In this document: one piece after another, positions 1 to 12,422 of the stretch
Numbering within the stretch: the stretch's first letter is position 1
How the letters are laid out: each line of letters begins with the position of its first letter
Origin: Bigelowiella natans CCMP2755
Taxonomy: Eukaryota; Cercozoa; Chlorarachniophyceae
Length of the DNA stretch: 37,623 bases
Assembly (NCBI GenBank): GCA_000320545.1
Contig: ADNK01000163.1
Coordinates: 1 to 37,623, forward strand
Direction: 5' to 3'
Translations under genes and position numbers: made by a program
The notes under the pieces: generated by a model
Database searches by the model: none
What the model was told of the DNA's origin: nothing
What the model saw: only the letters and a program-made list of their open reading frames with translations

Positions 1-57
1 AGGAGAGAGAGGAGAGAGAGAGAGAGAGAGGAGGAGGGGGGGGGGAGGAGGAAGTAG

Positions 58-464
58 GGACGATGAAAGAGTGGTTGGCAATGACATCAAGGAGGAGAAT
101 CGGACTGGGATTGTGCAAACGCGAGCGACGAACAAGATCTTGGCGGATTTCGAGCACGACGCGCGGCGAGACGGAGTGCACGTAACTACAGTCTCACGGT
201 TCCCGGTACGGCTCACGGATGTAGGCAAAGGTTGGTCGAGATACTAATCCGGCAGCAGCATAAATTACCTGAAACAGAGACGAGCATTGACGGCTCAAAA
301 ACTCACCTTTCCACCACAAGAACACCGACCGACTGACATACATAGGAGATATGTTTCCACCTTTCACGATAGAGCCTCTCGTTCAACCCCTTCACGGTTA
401 AGAGCCGTTTACCAGTGCCTTAGCAGCGACGTCCGATAAGAGGGTCTTATCTTGGTGCTGCTTT

Positions 465-506
<42 letters not shown>

Positions 507-3478
507 CACTAGGTTATGCTAATCTCGGCAACGGGGGAGGGGCAAGGTTGTCTGCAGAGAGTGGAGAAAAGACAGTGAAATCAACGATGACGACCACTGA
601 CGATTTTGTCACGGTATCGCCCTTCGATCCCCTTACTGGCTGCACTCAATTATCCAAGCGCCTCCCTGGAAAGATCCCCACCATAAGACCAGACTTGCTC
701 GAGCCGCCAACGCGCCTTCGCTCGGCCGATGCGGAGATAGAAAGCGATTTCGACGATAAGCACTGGCGCATGTTCTATGGAACCCCGCCGGCACTTGACG
801 ACATCGGCATTCACCAGGGCCATGCTTGGTAGACGACAGAACAGACAGAGGAAAGCGAACGAAGATGAAGAGGGGAGGAGGGGAGGAGGGGAGGAGGGGA
901 GGAGGGGGAGAAGATAGAGAAAATTATATAGCACCTTATCGTGCGGCCAAAATTCTTCAAAGCGGCGTTGAATGTTCAATGTTCAATGTTCCTTCTTTTT
1001 ATATTATCCCTGCTACCACCACCACCATCACCACCATATCTCTGTAGGTACCGTGCAGAGGTAACATTGACAGAAGAATGCCTCCCGGGGCAGCCCACCA
1101 ATATACAGGGACGCACAGCCTCGTTACCACCACCACTTTCAGCGGGAGAATCGAAGATAGCACCCTTCTTGTACATCGAGCACGCAGACGACATTATAGG
1201 GGTGTACGTGAATGGACGGTATCTGACCACAGTCGCACCTCTTGGAAATCGTATAGACACGAGAGATAGGAGGGATTATCCTGAGCAAGTCTCTCTCGGG
1301 TGTGTTTTCGAGGGGTAGAGGAGAAGAGAAAAGGGGGGAGGGGGGGGGGGGGGTAGGGGAGCAAGAGGCGAGGAATGGATGAGAAGAGGCCAATGTAAGA
1401 TGTTAGATTCTTGCACATCGTGATCATTTTTGCCGGTCACCGTTTTTCCACATTGACCGATAAGTCCTCCTCCTCCTCCTCCTCCTTCCATTTCCCCTCC
1501 CCTCCCCACACCTTTTTCCTCCCTCGCCTTCTCCCCTCTCTGCTGGCCAAAAGGCTTTCCTCAGCATTGCATCCCGGTCGGAACGTGATTGTGTTTCTGG
1601 TCGAAATTTGGGGACACGGCGCCTTCGAGATGCCGACGGGAGGGCTGATGAGCAGCAGCAGCGGCAGCAGCAGCAGCAGTATGGCCCTCCCAGCGCTCTC
1701 TCCCCACGGTAAGAAGGGTTTGTCCGGAAGTGCCTTCCTTGGGAAGATCCCGCTAGATAGATGGCGGGTGCGAGCGAAGCTAAGCTATGAGATCGAGCAG
1801 CTGGATGCTGCTCCGATGTCACCACCGTCGTCATCACTACCATCGTTCCCTCCTGCTTCAACGGCAGCAGCAGCAACTGGTCGTTAAGAGGAGGGGCGGG
1901 GCGGGGGGGAGGGACGATCATGAAGCGTCTGTTTGTTAGGCAACGTTAGCATGTGTCTTGCTGCCTGGTTTGGTCCTACGTCACAGTGAAAAAACTGCAG
2001 GGCATGATGGTTGTGTTTCCAATGCCCCAGCTCCACTCTGCCCTCCATCTGCTCTGTGCAGCTACTGCTGCTATGTTATGTGTGCGTGCGTCATCCGAAT
2101 ATGTTGGTGTTATCGTGGAACGAAGATACGCATCGTTGTTGCCCTTCGCGGTGACGTCTGTCGATGAGAAACTAAGATATTAATATCCTCCTCTCACGGA
2201 CGCATAATCGTTTGCACGTGGATGCTCAATTAGGTCGCGCTATGGCTGGTAGGAGAGCTCGAGCCATCCTCAGTCGCCGCCTTGAACATGGCCGAGAAAC
2301 CTGCGACATCGATGGGAGAAGGAGCAGCGGCACTGGAAGAGGCGAGGGGAAGGGGCGTCCTATGCTGCTGCAGCTGTCTCCAGGAGCGGTGGTTGCGTAC
2401 GAGAAGGAATTCTTCACGGAGGAACTACCAAGCGTCGACGACTACAATGCGCCAGTGATGGTGCGGTTGAAGGGGAAGAACGCCAGCGCTACAGTCTTCC
2501 TTAACGAGAGCAAGGAACCCATTGGCAGGTCTATCGCCATCGTTGAAAGGGGATCTATCGCCATCGTTGAAAGGGGATGTAGGGGGGGAGGCGGGGGGGG
2601 GGAGAAGAGTCAACGATGTCCTATGCTCGCGATCTGTGAAATAATCATCACGAGATTGATGGTTACATTGTTATATTCGTCATCGTCAGCGTCATCGTCG
2701 CGTTGTTATCGTATGATTTCGTTTATCCTTCTATCATTCATCAACATCTAGGTGGCTCAGTGACGATGAATGGCTGCATAGAGGCAAGCAATGAAGAAGA
2801 ACAAATAGGATAATAGCGCTGCACTTAAATGACTATACGATTACATTCCAATCTGTGCTTTTCCCATGCTCCACTGTAGCCGTCGTCGTTCGAGATACCG
2901 CTTATGTGTCTGACAACAACAGCAGCGTGGTGGTGGGGGATAACAATTGGCATCATCATCATCATCATCATCATCATGCTCAGGAACGTGGGCAAACCCG
3001 ACGCGCGAGCTATGGAGCTACACAAACCCCGATCATATACCCCTTCCTCTCCGTGCCTTGAGAACGAATGGACGCAAGAACACGTTGCGGATCCTCTTCA
3101 AGGACACGTCCTCGCCGATCCACGCAGGACAAGCGCTGGAAGGCAAAACCAGCCGCAGCTGTGCGACCTGTGGCGGGGGCAGCGACGACGATGATAATGG
3201 TGATAATGATGGAGATGCCAAGGATCAGGAGAAGTAAGTGCTGGGAAAAGTACTGTTTTATTGCCCGTAGCACGCTCTTTGTGCGTGGATTTCCGCCGCA
3301 CTTGTTCGACGTATCTTTCTGTTTTGTGTTCTTGGCGTGTTCTGTTTCAGATTCGTTTCTCATATCTTTGCCTGCTAGGTGCGTTGAAGAAATGGGGGGT
3401 ATAGTGGAGCAGATCCAACTTGTGCTGAACGACGACGATCTTTCGGTTAGATATCTGTTGTCAATTGTCGCTCACTAA
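58..3478 (+). CDS. Beta-galactosidase-like protein, C-terminal jelly-roll part (5' partial)
   Basis: I infer a glycoside hydrolase of the GH35/beta-galactosidase type; only the region after the catalytic barrel is present, so no catalytic residues can be checked. Supported exons are 58-181, about 513-828, 1048-1299 (or 1314), from 1554, a block up to about 2530, a block ending at 3233, and 3379-3478 with stop TAA. The join at 828/1048 gives HQGHAWYRAEVTL, like the jelly-roll domains of fungal and bacterial beta-galactosidases. VYVNGRYL, then HPGRNVIVFLVEIWGHG, then LRTNGRKNTLRILFKD follow in the order expected for a carbohydrate-binding beta-sandwich. A (CT)n tract sits directly before the 3' splice site near 512. 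Joins around 1890-2340 and 2530-3020 are not settled, and the reading frame may continue past 3445 (see findings). Alternative: another jelly-roll sugar-binding enzyme. Confidence 0.5.
463..504. repeat. (CT)n microsatellite
   Basis: About 20 CT units end a few bases before the 3' splice site of the galactosidase-like gene and can serve as its polypyrimidine tract. Confidence 0.9.
2532..2578. repeat. Tandem duplication of a 24-bp unit
   Basis: TCTATCGCCATCGTTGAAAG plus GGGA is present twice in direct tandem, followed by a G-rich tract, at an exon end or in an intron of the galactosidase-like gene. Confidence 0.85.
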
Positions 3479-4663
3479 AAACGCACACGTACAGAAAAGA
3501 CAGTTGAGAGGATGAGGTTTCGAGAAGCTAATTGTCTTCATTCAGCGAGGGAGTCGAAGATTATATCGATGACTCCCATCCTTCAACGCACCCACACATC
3601 CGTGCCGCAAGGCTTTCGTTATGTTCTGATTGAGTGTTTTTTTAAAAAAACATCGGTGTGGACCCGCTGGTTTTAAAGATAAACGCTGAGGGCAAAACGG
3701 TACGCTCTTCTCATGCTGCCGTGAGGGGACAAGTCTTAATCGAGTCGGAGCATGCAACGAAATGAAAATAGTCTTGTGGTTCGACAACCAGCTAGAATAG
3801 ATCAAGGATATCTCTCTCCTTCATCACATACCCACAATAGAATACGAAACGACGACACTGTACGTGGGGCGACTGATAATGCACAACTGGTTTACAAGTA
3901 CTTGCTGGCAGTGAGATGGCCGTCGGATTGACAGATGACACGTATGCAACACGAGAATCGTGCTCGTAACGTAAGCATTATTGACAGGCCGACTGACGTG
4001 CATATGAATTGCATTGCTCCTGCGTCGTCTATATTATATGTAAATAATGATAAGCTAGTGCAAAAAGCTCGCCCTGCTGTGCATGTGCTGGCTATGTTAA
4101 ATTTGCAGCAGTTCGCAGTTAAATAGTAGAAGCGTGCGCGACTAGCTACATGCTTCTCCGGGATAGCAAGTTTCTACATATCGCATCTACATGCAAAAGC
4201 TAGCTACATCATAGCTGACGGTGCATTTAGACATTTAGACAGGCATACACAACGTACATCAAATAGCAACATGGCGATGGGCATCACCTAAGCACAGTGA
4301 TCAATGAAGTATGATTGCACCGCCGCATCAGTTCACGATGCTGTTGAACCTCGCATGTAAGCGCCATTGCGAGTAGAACGTCTACTAGACGCACATGTAC
4401 ATCAGTAGAAGTGTGCGCACATTCGGTATTTAAAAAATCATTTGATGTTCTCCAAGCCATTGCGCAAGTCTAGAAGTGTAGGGCGACCACAAAGGACGAA
4501 AACACTACTTCAAATGAACTGCGATGCTAAAATAATTAAATTTAGCACGCGCCCGAGGGTAATTATCATTCTCGACTCTGTTTTTGATCGCTAGCACAAC
4601 ACGGCACAGCGTACACATCTTAGAATCTACACGTCGGCATCTCCGACCCTCCAACACAGACCA
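3479..4663. other. Convergent spacer after the galactosidase-like gene and the EF-hand gene
   Basis: No confident gene. The first 450 bp hold coding-like reading frames (see findings). From about 3930 on there are no microsatellites. The sequence is rich in GCATG, CATGC and CTAG words, and has a short palindrome at 4379-4391 (CGTCTACTAGACG). Both flanking genes point into it, so it should contain both 3' UTRs. Confidence 0.5.
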
Positions 4664-5175
4664 CTAACCATGGTTGTGGTAATCTGCTTTTCGTTCTTGG
4701 ATGCTTTTTCTTTCTTCCTTCATTTTTGCATACAATTTGGCTTTCTCCTTTTCTGCCTCCACGACTCTGACAATGGCTTTGAATTCCTGCGAAATGCGGC
4801 GACTCAATACATTTGGAACATGTAAACAAATGCGAAGTATGATACACAGCGTTCAATCAAAGGGCAGTGGATGTGCACACTACTCCTAAGTCCCAACTTA
4901 CCTCACAAGTGATATATTCGCTGGAGTCAGTATCGCTTGTATTAAAAAGCCTTTCTACGACATCTTTCTTTTCTATGCTGAGGTTCTCGAAACCACAGAA
5001 CTGGCCTATGTCCGTTTTTTCCAAATACTGTCGGATTTCCAGCAAGTTGTTAGTATGGCTAGCATTGAAAGGAGGTTGTTGAAAAGTAGGCCCGCGCGTA
5101 CGTGTGTGTTGTGTGTCGCATGCTTATTAGTTGTTTTTGGTGGTGGGCGCAGTGTGTTAGATTATGTGTGTATGT

Positions 5176-5255
<80 letters not shown>

Positions 5256-5870
5256 GACATCGGTAAACTCGGTTCTTTCGATCAAGAGCGAATTGGGAGA
5301 ATTTTCGTTCACCGCAAAAACTACGAGACATAGTTGAGAGAACACGTGATTAATATGAGAAAATTAGTATGAGAGAATTAATTCAGAACATCGTTGGAAC
5401 ATTATAGATCATATCTATTCTATTCTGAGGTTTTTCCCTCCTCATTGTTACTACATCCATTAAAGATTTCCTCCATCTTTTCATCGATCTCTTGATACCC
5501 TATGATGATACAAACCGCTTTCTCAGGAGCTGGGATGGAGGAAGACAAGAAGCAAGTATCATACGTTGTTGCTGAATGATATTATTATGATCTGGAAGCT
5601 GGCTATTGTTATCATTCTCCGCCTCGGAAACCCATGAATTCAGTGAGCACGTATCGCCTGTACAGAGAGAGAAAGAGAGGAAGAGAGTATTGCCCTTCTA
5701 TTAGATCGACAGTGTCGTAAGAAAATGCGTGATACAGATTGATAGTGACCCATGACTCCAGGCCCTGGGAAAACTAGCTGCTCGTAGTTTTCTTTGGACG
5801 TTGGGGGGGGAAGGAGCACGGGCAGCAAGTGTCGGTTGGAGCTGTACAATCCCGGGATTGATTGTCGAAC
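4664..5870 (-). CDS. EF-hand calcium-binding protein (5' end not resolved)
   Basis: Six exons in coding order are (?)-5750, 5657-5565, 5499-5452, 5320-5269, 5058-4902 and 4786-4664, ending in TAG. All five introns have GT-AG ends and all phases agree, which supports the model. The best domain is an EF-hand with the 12-residue loop DTDSSEYITCEE: D at 1 and 3, S at 5, I at 8, E at 12. Its last two loop residues are split by the intron at 4901-4787. A weaker, probably non-binding EF-hand lies upstream (loop around VNENSPNSLLIE). The tail, KEKAKLYAKMKEERKSIQER, is charged and helical. The first exon reads PPPTSKENYEQLVFPGPG; I found no convincing ATG in that frame, so the start lies upstream or behind another intron. 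The intron at 5268-5059 carries a 90-bp (GT)n repeat. I cannot assign a specific family. Confidence 0.6.
5165..5253. repeat. (GT)n microsatellite
   Basis: A nearly pure GT array of about 90 bp inside an intron of the EF-hand gene. Confidence 0.95.
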
Positions 5871-7270
5871 ACCGGAACTTTTCTCCTTGTCGCTGCTTAC
5901 ATTTCGCTGCCATTTTCCACAACATTGAAGTTTTGTGCAGAGTTTTCGCCTCAAAACTCAAATTTTTTTCCCTTGTAGACTTGTAGATCTTCGCTTCTCT
6001 CGCGACATTTGTGTTCGTGGACTGCCCGTTCTGTCCAAAGGGGCACCAGATGGTTTGTCGCTCACTTCGAACGTCCGGATTCATGTCAACATCCGAATAA
6101 TATTTCTAACTATCTGTGTTCGGATCCAATGTTGCAAGCATCCACGAAACTGTGCACACTGTGGAATCGCTTCATTCATTCATTCCAAAAGAAGAGGAGC
6201 ACCATGGAGTGCATTTTCAACTGTTCCAACGGAATCACTTCTTTCTTTCTTTCTTTCTTTCGTGTTGTCAGTTCATGCATTCATGTCTAAATGAACACGA
6301 TTCAATTTGATTCAATTCAATTCAATTCATTCGTTTGGTGTGCGTGCAAACACTCCTGCGAGATTGTGTTGCATTGTCTTTGCGTTCCTGAGCAAGAATG
6401 ATGGTGAGTTCCACCTGCAATCAGATCCATTATCACTTTTGCAATTATTGGATTGAATCTCCGCATGACTTGAGAAGCATCAAAATGAAGGACACATGAA
6501 AATGCAACTTCAACGCCACTAGACTAGCTAGCTAGGAGCCGAAGATTTCCCCCCAACGCGTGCAAAGAATGTCATGTAATGCATGAGAATGTCCATCCTT
6601 TCTGTGTTTCCTTTTTTGCATAACAATGCGTGCATTGTGAAATTTACTTGTGCGCGGATGCACTTGCTGTCTTGCAATAGAGTGAAAGAGCAATGCAGCA
6701 CAATTAGCACTTTCATGCAAGCTGGTTTCGTCGTGTGCACGCAGCTTTGTTGATGCACGTGTACATGTGCTGCACGTGTTCCCACAGCAGCTCATTCATT
6801 CATGTACACAAGACACGTAATTGTGTGGTAGAGCATTACGTAAGTAAGTACTACTACGAAAATACTCGAATAGACCCCACAGGCAATGATCTTGCGAACG
6901 GAAGCCCTCTAGTAAATGGCAAATGGGCTACATGTGTCGCTAGGTTTGATCACTTCTTCTCCTCTTCCTACTAATTGATTCTTTCTGCAATGGTGTGGAC
7001 TTTGTCGTACAGCTCGCCATTCTTCCGGGGGGGGATACGGCTACATCATCCGCTACTGCTGCTGCGCTCCTGAGGAAATCCCAGGATGCGCCCCACTGTG
7101 GCGGTTTCACTGGAGGTACAATAGACGACGAAGAAGATGAAGATGAGGTACCACGGGCTGTTGCATGTGAGCTGATCGGCCATATTTCGTTGACAGCTTG
7201 TTCGTAAGTAGTGAAATAGCACGTCAAACCTCCTGCACGGACCGCACTGACGAATTTTGACTTTTCATTG
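5871..7270. other. Region between the EF-hand gene and the PARN stop
   Basis: It probably holds the 5' end of the EF-hand gene (5871-6100) and the 3' flank of PARN. It has TTCAATT tandem units near 6301-6328, a TTTC run at 6239-6260, and a perfect palindrome CTAGCTAGCTAG at 6524-6535. Around 7000-7200 a serine/acid-rich frame is open on both strands, but I could not link it to a gene. Confidence 0.35.
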
Positions 7271-8443
7271 TCAGTCAAAACAAGGGGGGCGGCGACTGTG
7301 CGTCTTTGTGCCCCTCGGTCTTCGTCTCCGTTGGCCTTTTCTGCCTCCCGAAGACCTATTCGAACAAGAAACTAGAAAATATTTAAAGTAGTGAGTATGA
7401 GTCTCAATGTTCATCAAGGAGACACCAATTTATGCGTCTACCTCTCTTGGATTGGAATTGTAGCCGTTTGGCAGGTGGAACAACTGAATGTCGATGCTCT
7501 TCTCACTCCTCCTATTGCTATCACTGTTGTCATTCGACTCGCTCTCCATCGCACTCTTGCTTTCTGTTGGTGTGTTGTATGCCAAGAAACGGATTTTAAG
7601 AAAAAGGGCACTCCTTCCTTCCCCTCCCTCCCCTCAAAATATAAAACCCTGTTCACAACGCGGACCAGCTTAAAATCATGAGGAAAAATACACTGCTTCC
7701 TCTCCTCCTACTCGACTTCGTGTCAAAACCTGGCGATGACTCTTGTGCTACGTCGATCCCTACTTCCCCAAGAGCTTTGCATAGGTGTTGGGCAAGGCTC
7801 GTCTCCAGGCTGCATTTCCGGGACGAGCATCATTGATCGAAGCACACAAAAGGGGGGCAAGGGAGGGAGGAGGGGGGAAAGGTATCATAAGATTAGATTG
7901 AGGCTCCCGACAGCGTACTTATTAGAGCTTTTATACGATCAATGCCGATGAAAAAACAACCTTTTGCGCTCTCTGGGGAGCAAGGTCTTCGCATCCTGAG
8001 ATAACGGTGTATAAGAAATTTGTTGAGTTCTCCTACGACGCGCTCGAAACGGAGAGAAAGTTTAGCAGCGCCGTCCACCACGTATTGCGACGACTATTAC
8101 CAGGTATTGCGACAAGAGCGTATGCTGGCAGAAGTAGTAAACATTCCCGAAATCCTGCGGCGTTCAAAAGGTACAGTGAGTGGCAATCGCCGATGTTCTT
8201 CCTTTCCGTGTGCGTGGAGCGAAAGCACCCTTTCTTTTCGCAAGTTTTGCGGACCTGTTGGTATGGCTCTAGCCCATAGATGCTGAGATGTGTGAAGCTG
8301 TTGAACAGCGGAATCCTTCCTTTCGCATATTTCCAAAGAGCCGGCGTGCTGGGAGCTAAGGTTTTTGCGTCGCTGTTCCTATATGCATCGGAGTGTATCA
8401 ATCCTTCAGCTTGTCCAAAATAAGATATGGTTTCTAAAAATGT

Positions 8444-8474
<31 letters not shown>

Positions 8475-8486
8475 GCACGCACGCAT

Positions 8487-8544
<58 letters not shown>

Positions 8545-9902
8545 CATATTTGGCCATTCAGACCATTTGTAGGCTGCTTTAGCAAAAATATAGCCTGTCA
8601 TGTACGCATCGAAGCTTGCATCGTGTTCCTGACGAATCAACAAGACAACTCGGGAGACATCCTCAAAATGGCTCAAAGTAACGATAATAATAATTTCTGT
8701 GCATTTCCGAGGTCGAATGTAACACCCAGACATGTGCTTGCACACCGGCGTAATGACCTGAACTACAAGAGCGAAATCCGGATCGATTCGAATCTTTGGG
8801 GCAGACTTGAAGACTTCTGGGACCAAAAGCGTAGTCTTCGACTTTGCGTCGCCCTCCTTGTCCTCTTCCTTCTTAACCTGCTTACAAGCTGCCTCGTCTA
8901 TTCCTTTGAGCGTTTCATACGCGCCCTAAAACATAAAAGGAGGCTAAAAACCTAGGGAGGAGATCGACTGATGGGGGGGGGGGGGGGGGGCAAGCAATAG
9001 CTCCTGTCGTCACTCATCGCTCGTTACCGCAAGGTGGGCCTCTGGGATGAATGTGTGGTATGGCAGCTTAGCACTCGTGACGATGAAGCGCGTGTCGAAT
9101 ATGGTGGGAAACATCCTCGAAACGACTGCCAAACAAGACCATACACCGTTAGAATCGGGGGGGGTCTAGGTACGAGAGCACCGCCCATTTGCGCTCTTTC
9201 ACAATTTGTAGCGAGTATTATGCGTGCACACACATATGTTGCATCCCCCTTACCGTCTTTGAAGTGGTGGTATTCTGGGGGGCAAGGAATGACGAAATCG
9301 TTAATTATCCGGAGAAGATCCGTGAACATGTTGTGCCCCACCTGAGTGGAGAGACGGCAAAACGCAAGGTACAACACAACACGACGAGACACGTGAAGAC
9401 CGAGGTTGGACGCAATCTGCTTCACACACATGCCCACGGAGTAGTGCGACTCCTCTTGTATATGTTTCAAGCTAACCAATGGTTTCCCAGACTTGTGCAA
9501 AAGCTCAAGGAGAGCGCGGATCCCTGTCATCTCCGAAACCTAACGGTGGCACGACGGCAGCAGCAGCAACAACAACAACCACCGGAAGAGGGTCTTAGTT
9601 GAGGGGTGAAACCGCGAAGAGAACGTGAGTACACCATTCGTAGAACGACACCAAAGCCATTGTGATGGCGGCCTTCATGTCGCCGTTGATGGAATCAAAA
9701 GAGGGTCGCATCGTACCTGTGTTTCGAAATCCTGCTTCTTATTCTCCCTCTCCTTCTCCCTTTCTGCTGCGACTTGCTCGCGTGTCATCGCACGAATCCT
9801 TTCAATGTTGTTGTTGAGGCAGTGCATGCGTACGTGCAGCGGGCATAAAGCGTGGCGTCAGAGAGGAGAGCACCGAGGAAGAATGAGGAGGAGTATAAGA
9901 GC

Positions 9903-9941
<39 letters not shown>

Positions 9942-10422
9942 ACTAACTAACTCTCACTTAACTGCTGCATTCCTCGCATATCATTATTATACTCTCTGTT
10001 TCAATTATCGGTGGGAAGTGGATAATATCTCATCATCTCCATTATCATCATCTTCCTGTTTTCATTTTTTCCCCGTTCCTCTCTCCCCAGGGTGGACTCA
10101 CCGCATGAATGGCGCACTTTCTCGCATCGGATTCTCCTCCTACGCGGGATCAGAGAGTGAAGGGAAAAGGAGAGCGGGGGGAGAGAGAGAGAGAGAAGGG
10201 CGATAGTTCTCACTCAATGACAGCGCATACTGTCGACTAGAGGATGTATATCCATATTGAAAAGTTATTTGTGTGCATGCGTGCGTGTGTGGCCGCATCA
10301 TACCTTCGTAGCCGTAAGAATGGGGAACTCATATGATAACAAGTCGTAGACTAGCTTGCGATGGAATCCTTAGCAGCACACAACACATACACACACATCT
10401 ATGTATCATACATGCCTATTAG

Positions 10423-10467
<45 letters not shown>

Positions 10468-12196
10468 AATAGGGTTTCTGCTTTCGAATTCTTTGATTTT
10501 ATAATAAAATTAGGTCCGCCACCACGTACCGTTTTTTGGCTGTAGAAGGACGCTGGGGGCCTTCTGGTCTTCAGAATGTTCTTCACTGCTGTTTGTAGAG
10601 ATGTCCCCCTTCCCGGCGGCTGTACATGGACATATTAGCGGATAGCCATCCACAACCATCAGAAAAGCCTTCATAATACTCGGTACACAAATACACACGC
10701 ACAAAACCTTGTTGAAACTTCTGCGTAAGATTCTTGCACTGTGTCCTTGCCTGAGAGCACGCGTTATTATTGTTAGGACAATCACCACCGTTGATAACTG
10801 TATCGGAAGAAAGCAGGACACTCACTCACTCACTCACTCACTCACACACTCACATCCTGAATCCATTCGATGTCCCGAGCCCTTGTAGCTTGTGCCCTCG
10901 ATGGGGGAGACCGTGGTCCGGGAGACGCGCTGTTGCATCAAAAGATCAAAAGAATAACGATGAGCTTGGAAGAGGGACACAAGCAACTCCGACGACGGTC
11001 ACAAACACGTTCTTGCTGGTCACGGATTTTTGTTGTTGCTCTTTTGAATGCTTGCACCAAACAGATCGATCCAATTTAGTGAATGAGGAGAGAAGTGATT
11101 CCTGGTATGGATCTTAAATTACCATTGAACAGATGCCGCTGCTGCAGCAGCTTCGCTTTTCTCAATTCTGAGGAGCCGTAACAAAGATTAACTGAGCTCT
11201 TGCCGCAGTACGATGCTACGACAAAATCGACAACCAACATACCGTGATAACTTTTCTTGAAACTCCGTTCGCATATTTGACTCTTCGATGCAGCTTAAAG
11301 ATCCAATCCCCTAACACAAGCAGCGTGCATGAAACCCATCCTTGTTCTCAGAACAATGATCAATGATTATGATGATGATGATGATGAGAGGTATACCTTT
11401 TTCAACGAAGCGTTGAAATCGAAATTTTGGCTAGAAAGAAATCCTATCGAACCCACCTATGAAAATATAGCACAAAGTTCATTGACTCATGTATCATCCC
11501 GCCCGCCATCTTTCTTAATTTAATTATGGTCTCGCACATACTTGGAAGAGGACGCTCTTATTTAACCACCTTGAAATCCTTAGTGTTATGATAAGTTTCT
11601 CGTGAATAGGAATACACTTAAGTTTGGTAAAGTACAATTCGGCCGAAAAAGGTATTATCAGGCCATTTTGATGATACTTTTGCGGGAAGCAACGAAAGCT
11701 GTAGGGCCTAGCTGAGAGGGTGCCGTTCTCCGACCTTTGAAAATGAAAAGTTATGAAGCACGCTATGTGCGATTGTGGTCTAGTTGACAATCCGCGCGCC
11801 GCAGAGATTCGAACCTGGAGAATACGCAGAGACCGAGCTGCAGCGTCGTAAAGTCTTTCGTGCGTTTCCGCAGCTCTTGGTACCTGCGCAGCGCAAGTCG
11901 TGGTGAGTGAGTGAGCGGCTTCTCCAAGGGCTGTTTGAAGTAGTGTTTGGATTATCGATCACCTTCGCCATGGAGGATCAAACGGAAACGAGCGATTCCT
12001 TGTGGTGCTCGAATCCAAACCAGAGAACTCCAAGTCGAACGACACAAACAAGCACTTCTCGTCCTCGAGAGCCTTTTTGACTGACAGCCAAGCCTAGGAC
12101 GCAGACACAGGACAGAGTATGATAGGGATTAGCAGATCCGGGCATTGGAACAGCACCAGACTCTACCTCAGCGAAGTTTCCACGGTCGGCTTCCAT
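7271..12196 (-). CDS. PARN: PARN, poly(A)-specific 3' exoribonuclease
   Basis: DEDD-family deadenylase that shortens mRNA poly(A) tails and matures small RNAs. Firm exons in coding order: 12196-12167 (ATG), 12093-11963, 11883-11815, 11734-11678, 11578-11542, 11456-11397, then less certain ones to about 9720, then 9539-9477, 9341-9254, 9125-9028, 8925-8758, 8628-8564, 8378-8255. Each listed junction is GT-AG and phase-consistent. Catalytic residues are all visible: D and E in SFDLEFSGL, D in VGHNMFTDLL, H and D in EHDASFDAYMTG. Other family blocks are RYQELRKRTKDFTTLQLGL, SSQNFDFN and MFPTIFDTRF. The R3H region should fall in the unresolved 9.7-11.3 kb part. The C-terminus is tentative: a basic tail (GRKGQRRRRPRGTK) ending in TGA at 7273-7271. 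The start codon is divergent from C9orf78, 226 bp away. Identity is near certain; the 3' end is not. Confidence 0.92.
8444..8540. repeat. (CA)n-(TA)n compound microsatellite
   Basis: CA arrays with an interrupting GCACGCACGCAT stretch pass directly into a TA array, inside the PARN intron between exons 8628-8564 and 8378-8255. Confidence 0.95.
8972..8990. repeat. Poly-G run
   Basis: About 18 consecutive G in a PARN intron. Its length is likely to be inaccurate. Confidence 0.85.
9905..9941. repeat. (CT)n microsatellite
   Basis: About 18 CT units in a PARN intron. Confidence 0.9.
10428..10461. repeat. (AG)n microsatellite
   Basis: About 17 AG units in a PARN intron; read as (CT)n on the coding strand. 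Confidence 0.9.
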
Positions 12197-12422
12197 ACTG
12201 CGTTGGGGCGAGGCGGAGGGGCTTGGGTTTCCCTTCGTCGACCAAACGCTTGTAGTCAGATATTATTCGAAGTTTTCGGCTTGTTTTTTTGTCTGCCGCT
12301 GCTGCTCGAGCTGCGTACGACGACAAGGAAAATACATGTGAATTCGCCGTTCCGTCAGCTTTGATTCATTGTCGCAGTGTCAGAAAACGACCCGCAAACG
12401 TGTGTGCGTGTGGCTGCGGCGG
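12197..12422. promoter_or_regulatory. Shared divergent promoter region, PARN / C9orf78
   Basis: The two ATGs are separated by 226 bp and point away from each other, so this interval must hold both 5' UTRs and the core promoter elements. I see no TATA box at a convincing distance. It lacks the microsatellites that fill neighbouring introns. Confidence 0.55.

Noticed and set aside
5161-5330. Open frames of repeated CV or TH dipeptides
   Set aside because: They are translations of a (GT)n microsatellite inside an intron; the same holds for the frames at 8443-8826, 16369-16569, 24494-24729 and 37149-37355.
5500-5515. A 16-bp mini-intron in the EF-hand gene
   Set aside because: It breaks phase; a donor at 5564 gives a normal 65-bp intron with consistent frame.
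6995-7207. Plus-strand frame with DEEDEDEVPRA
   Set aside because: No splice partners or family match; it lies in the PARN 3' region and its minus-strand counterpart is equally open.
11800-11822. GGTTCGAATCTC on the minus strand, resembling a tRNA T-arm
   Set aside because: No acceptor, D or anticodon stems surround it; it is the 5' end of a PARN intron directly after exon 11883-11815.
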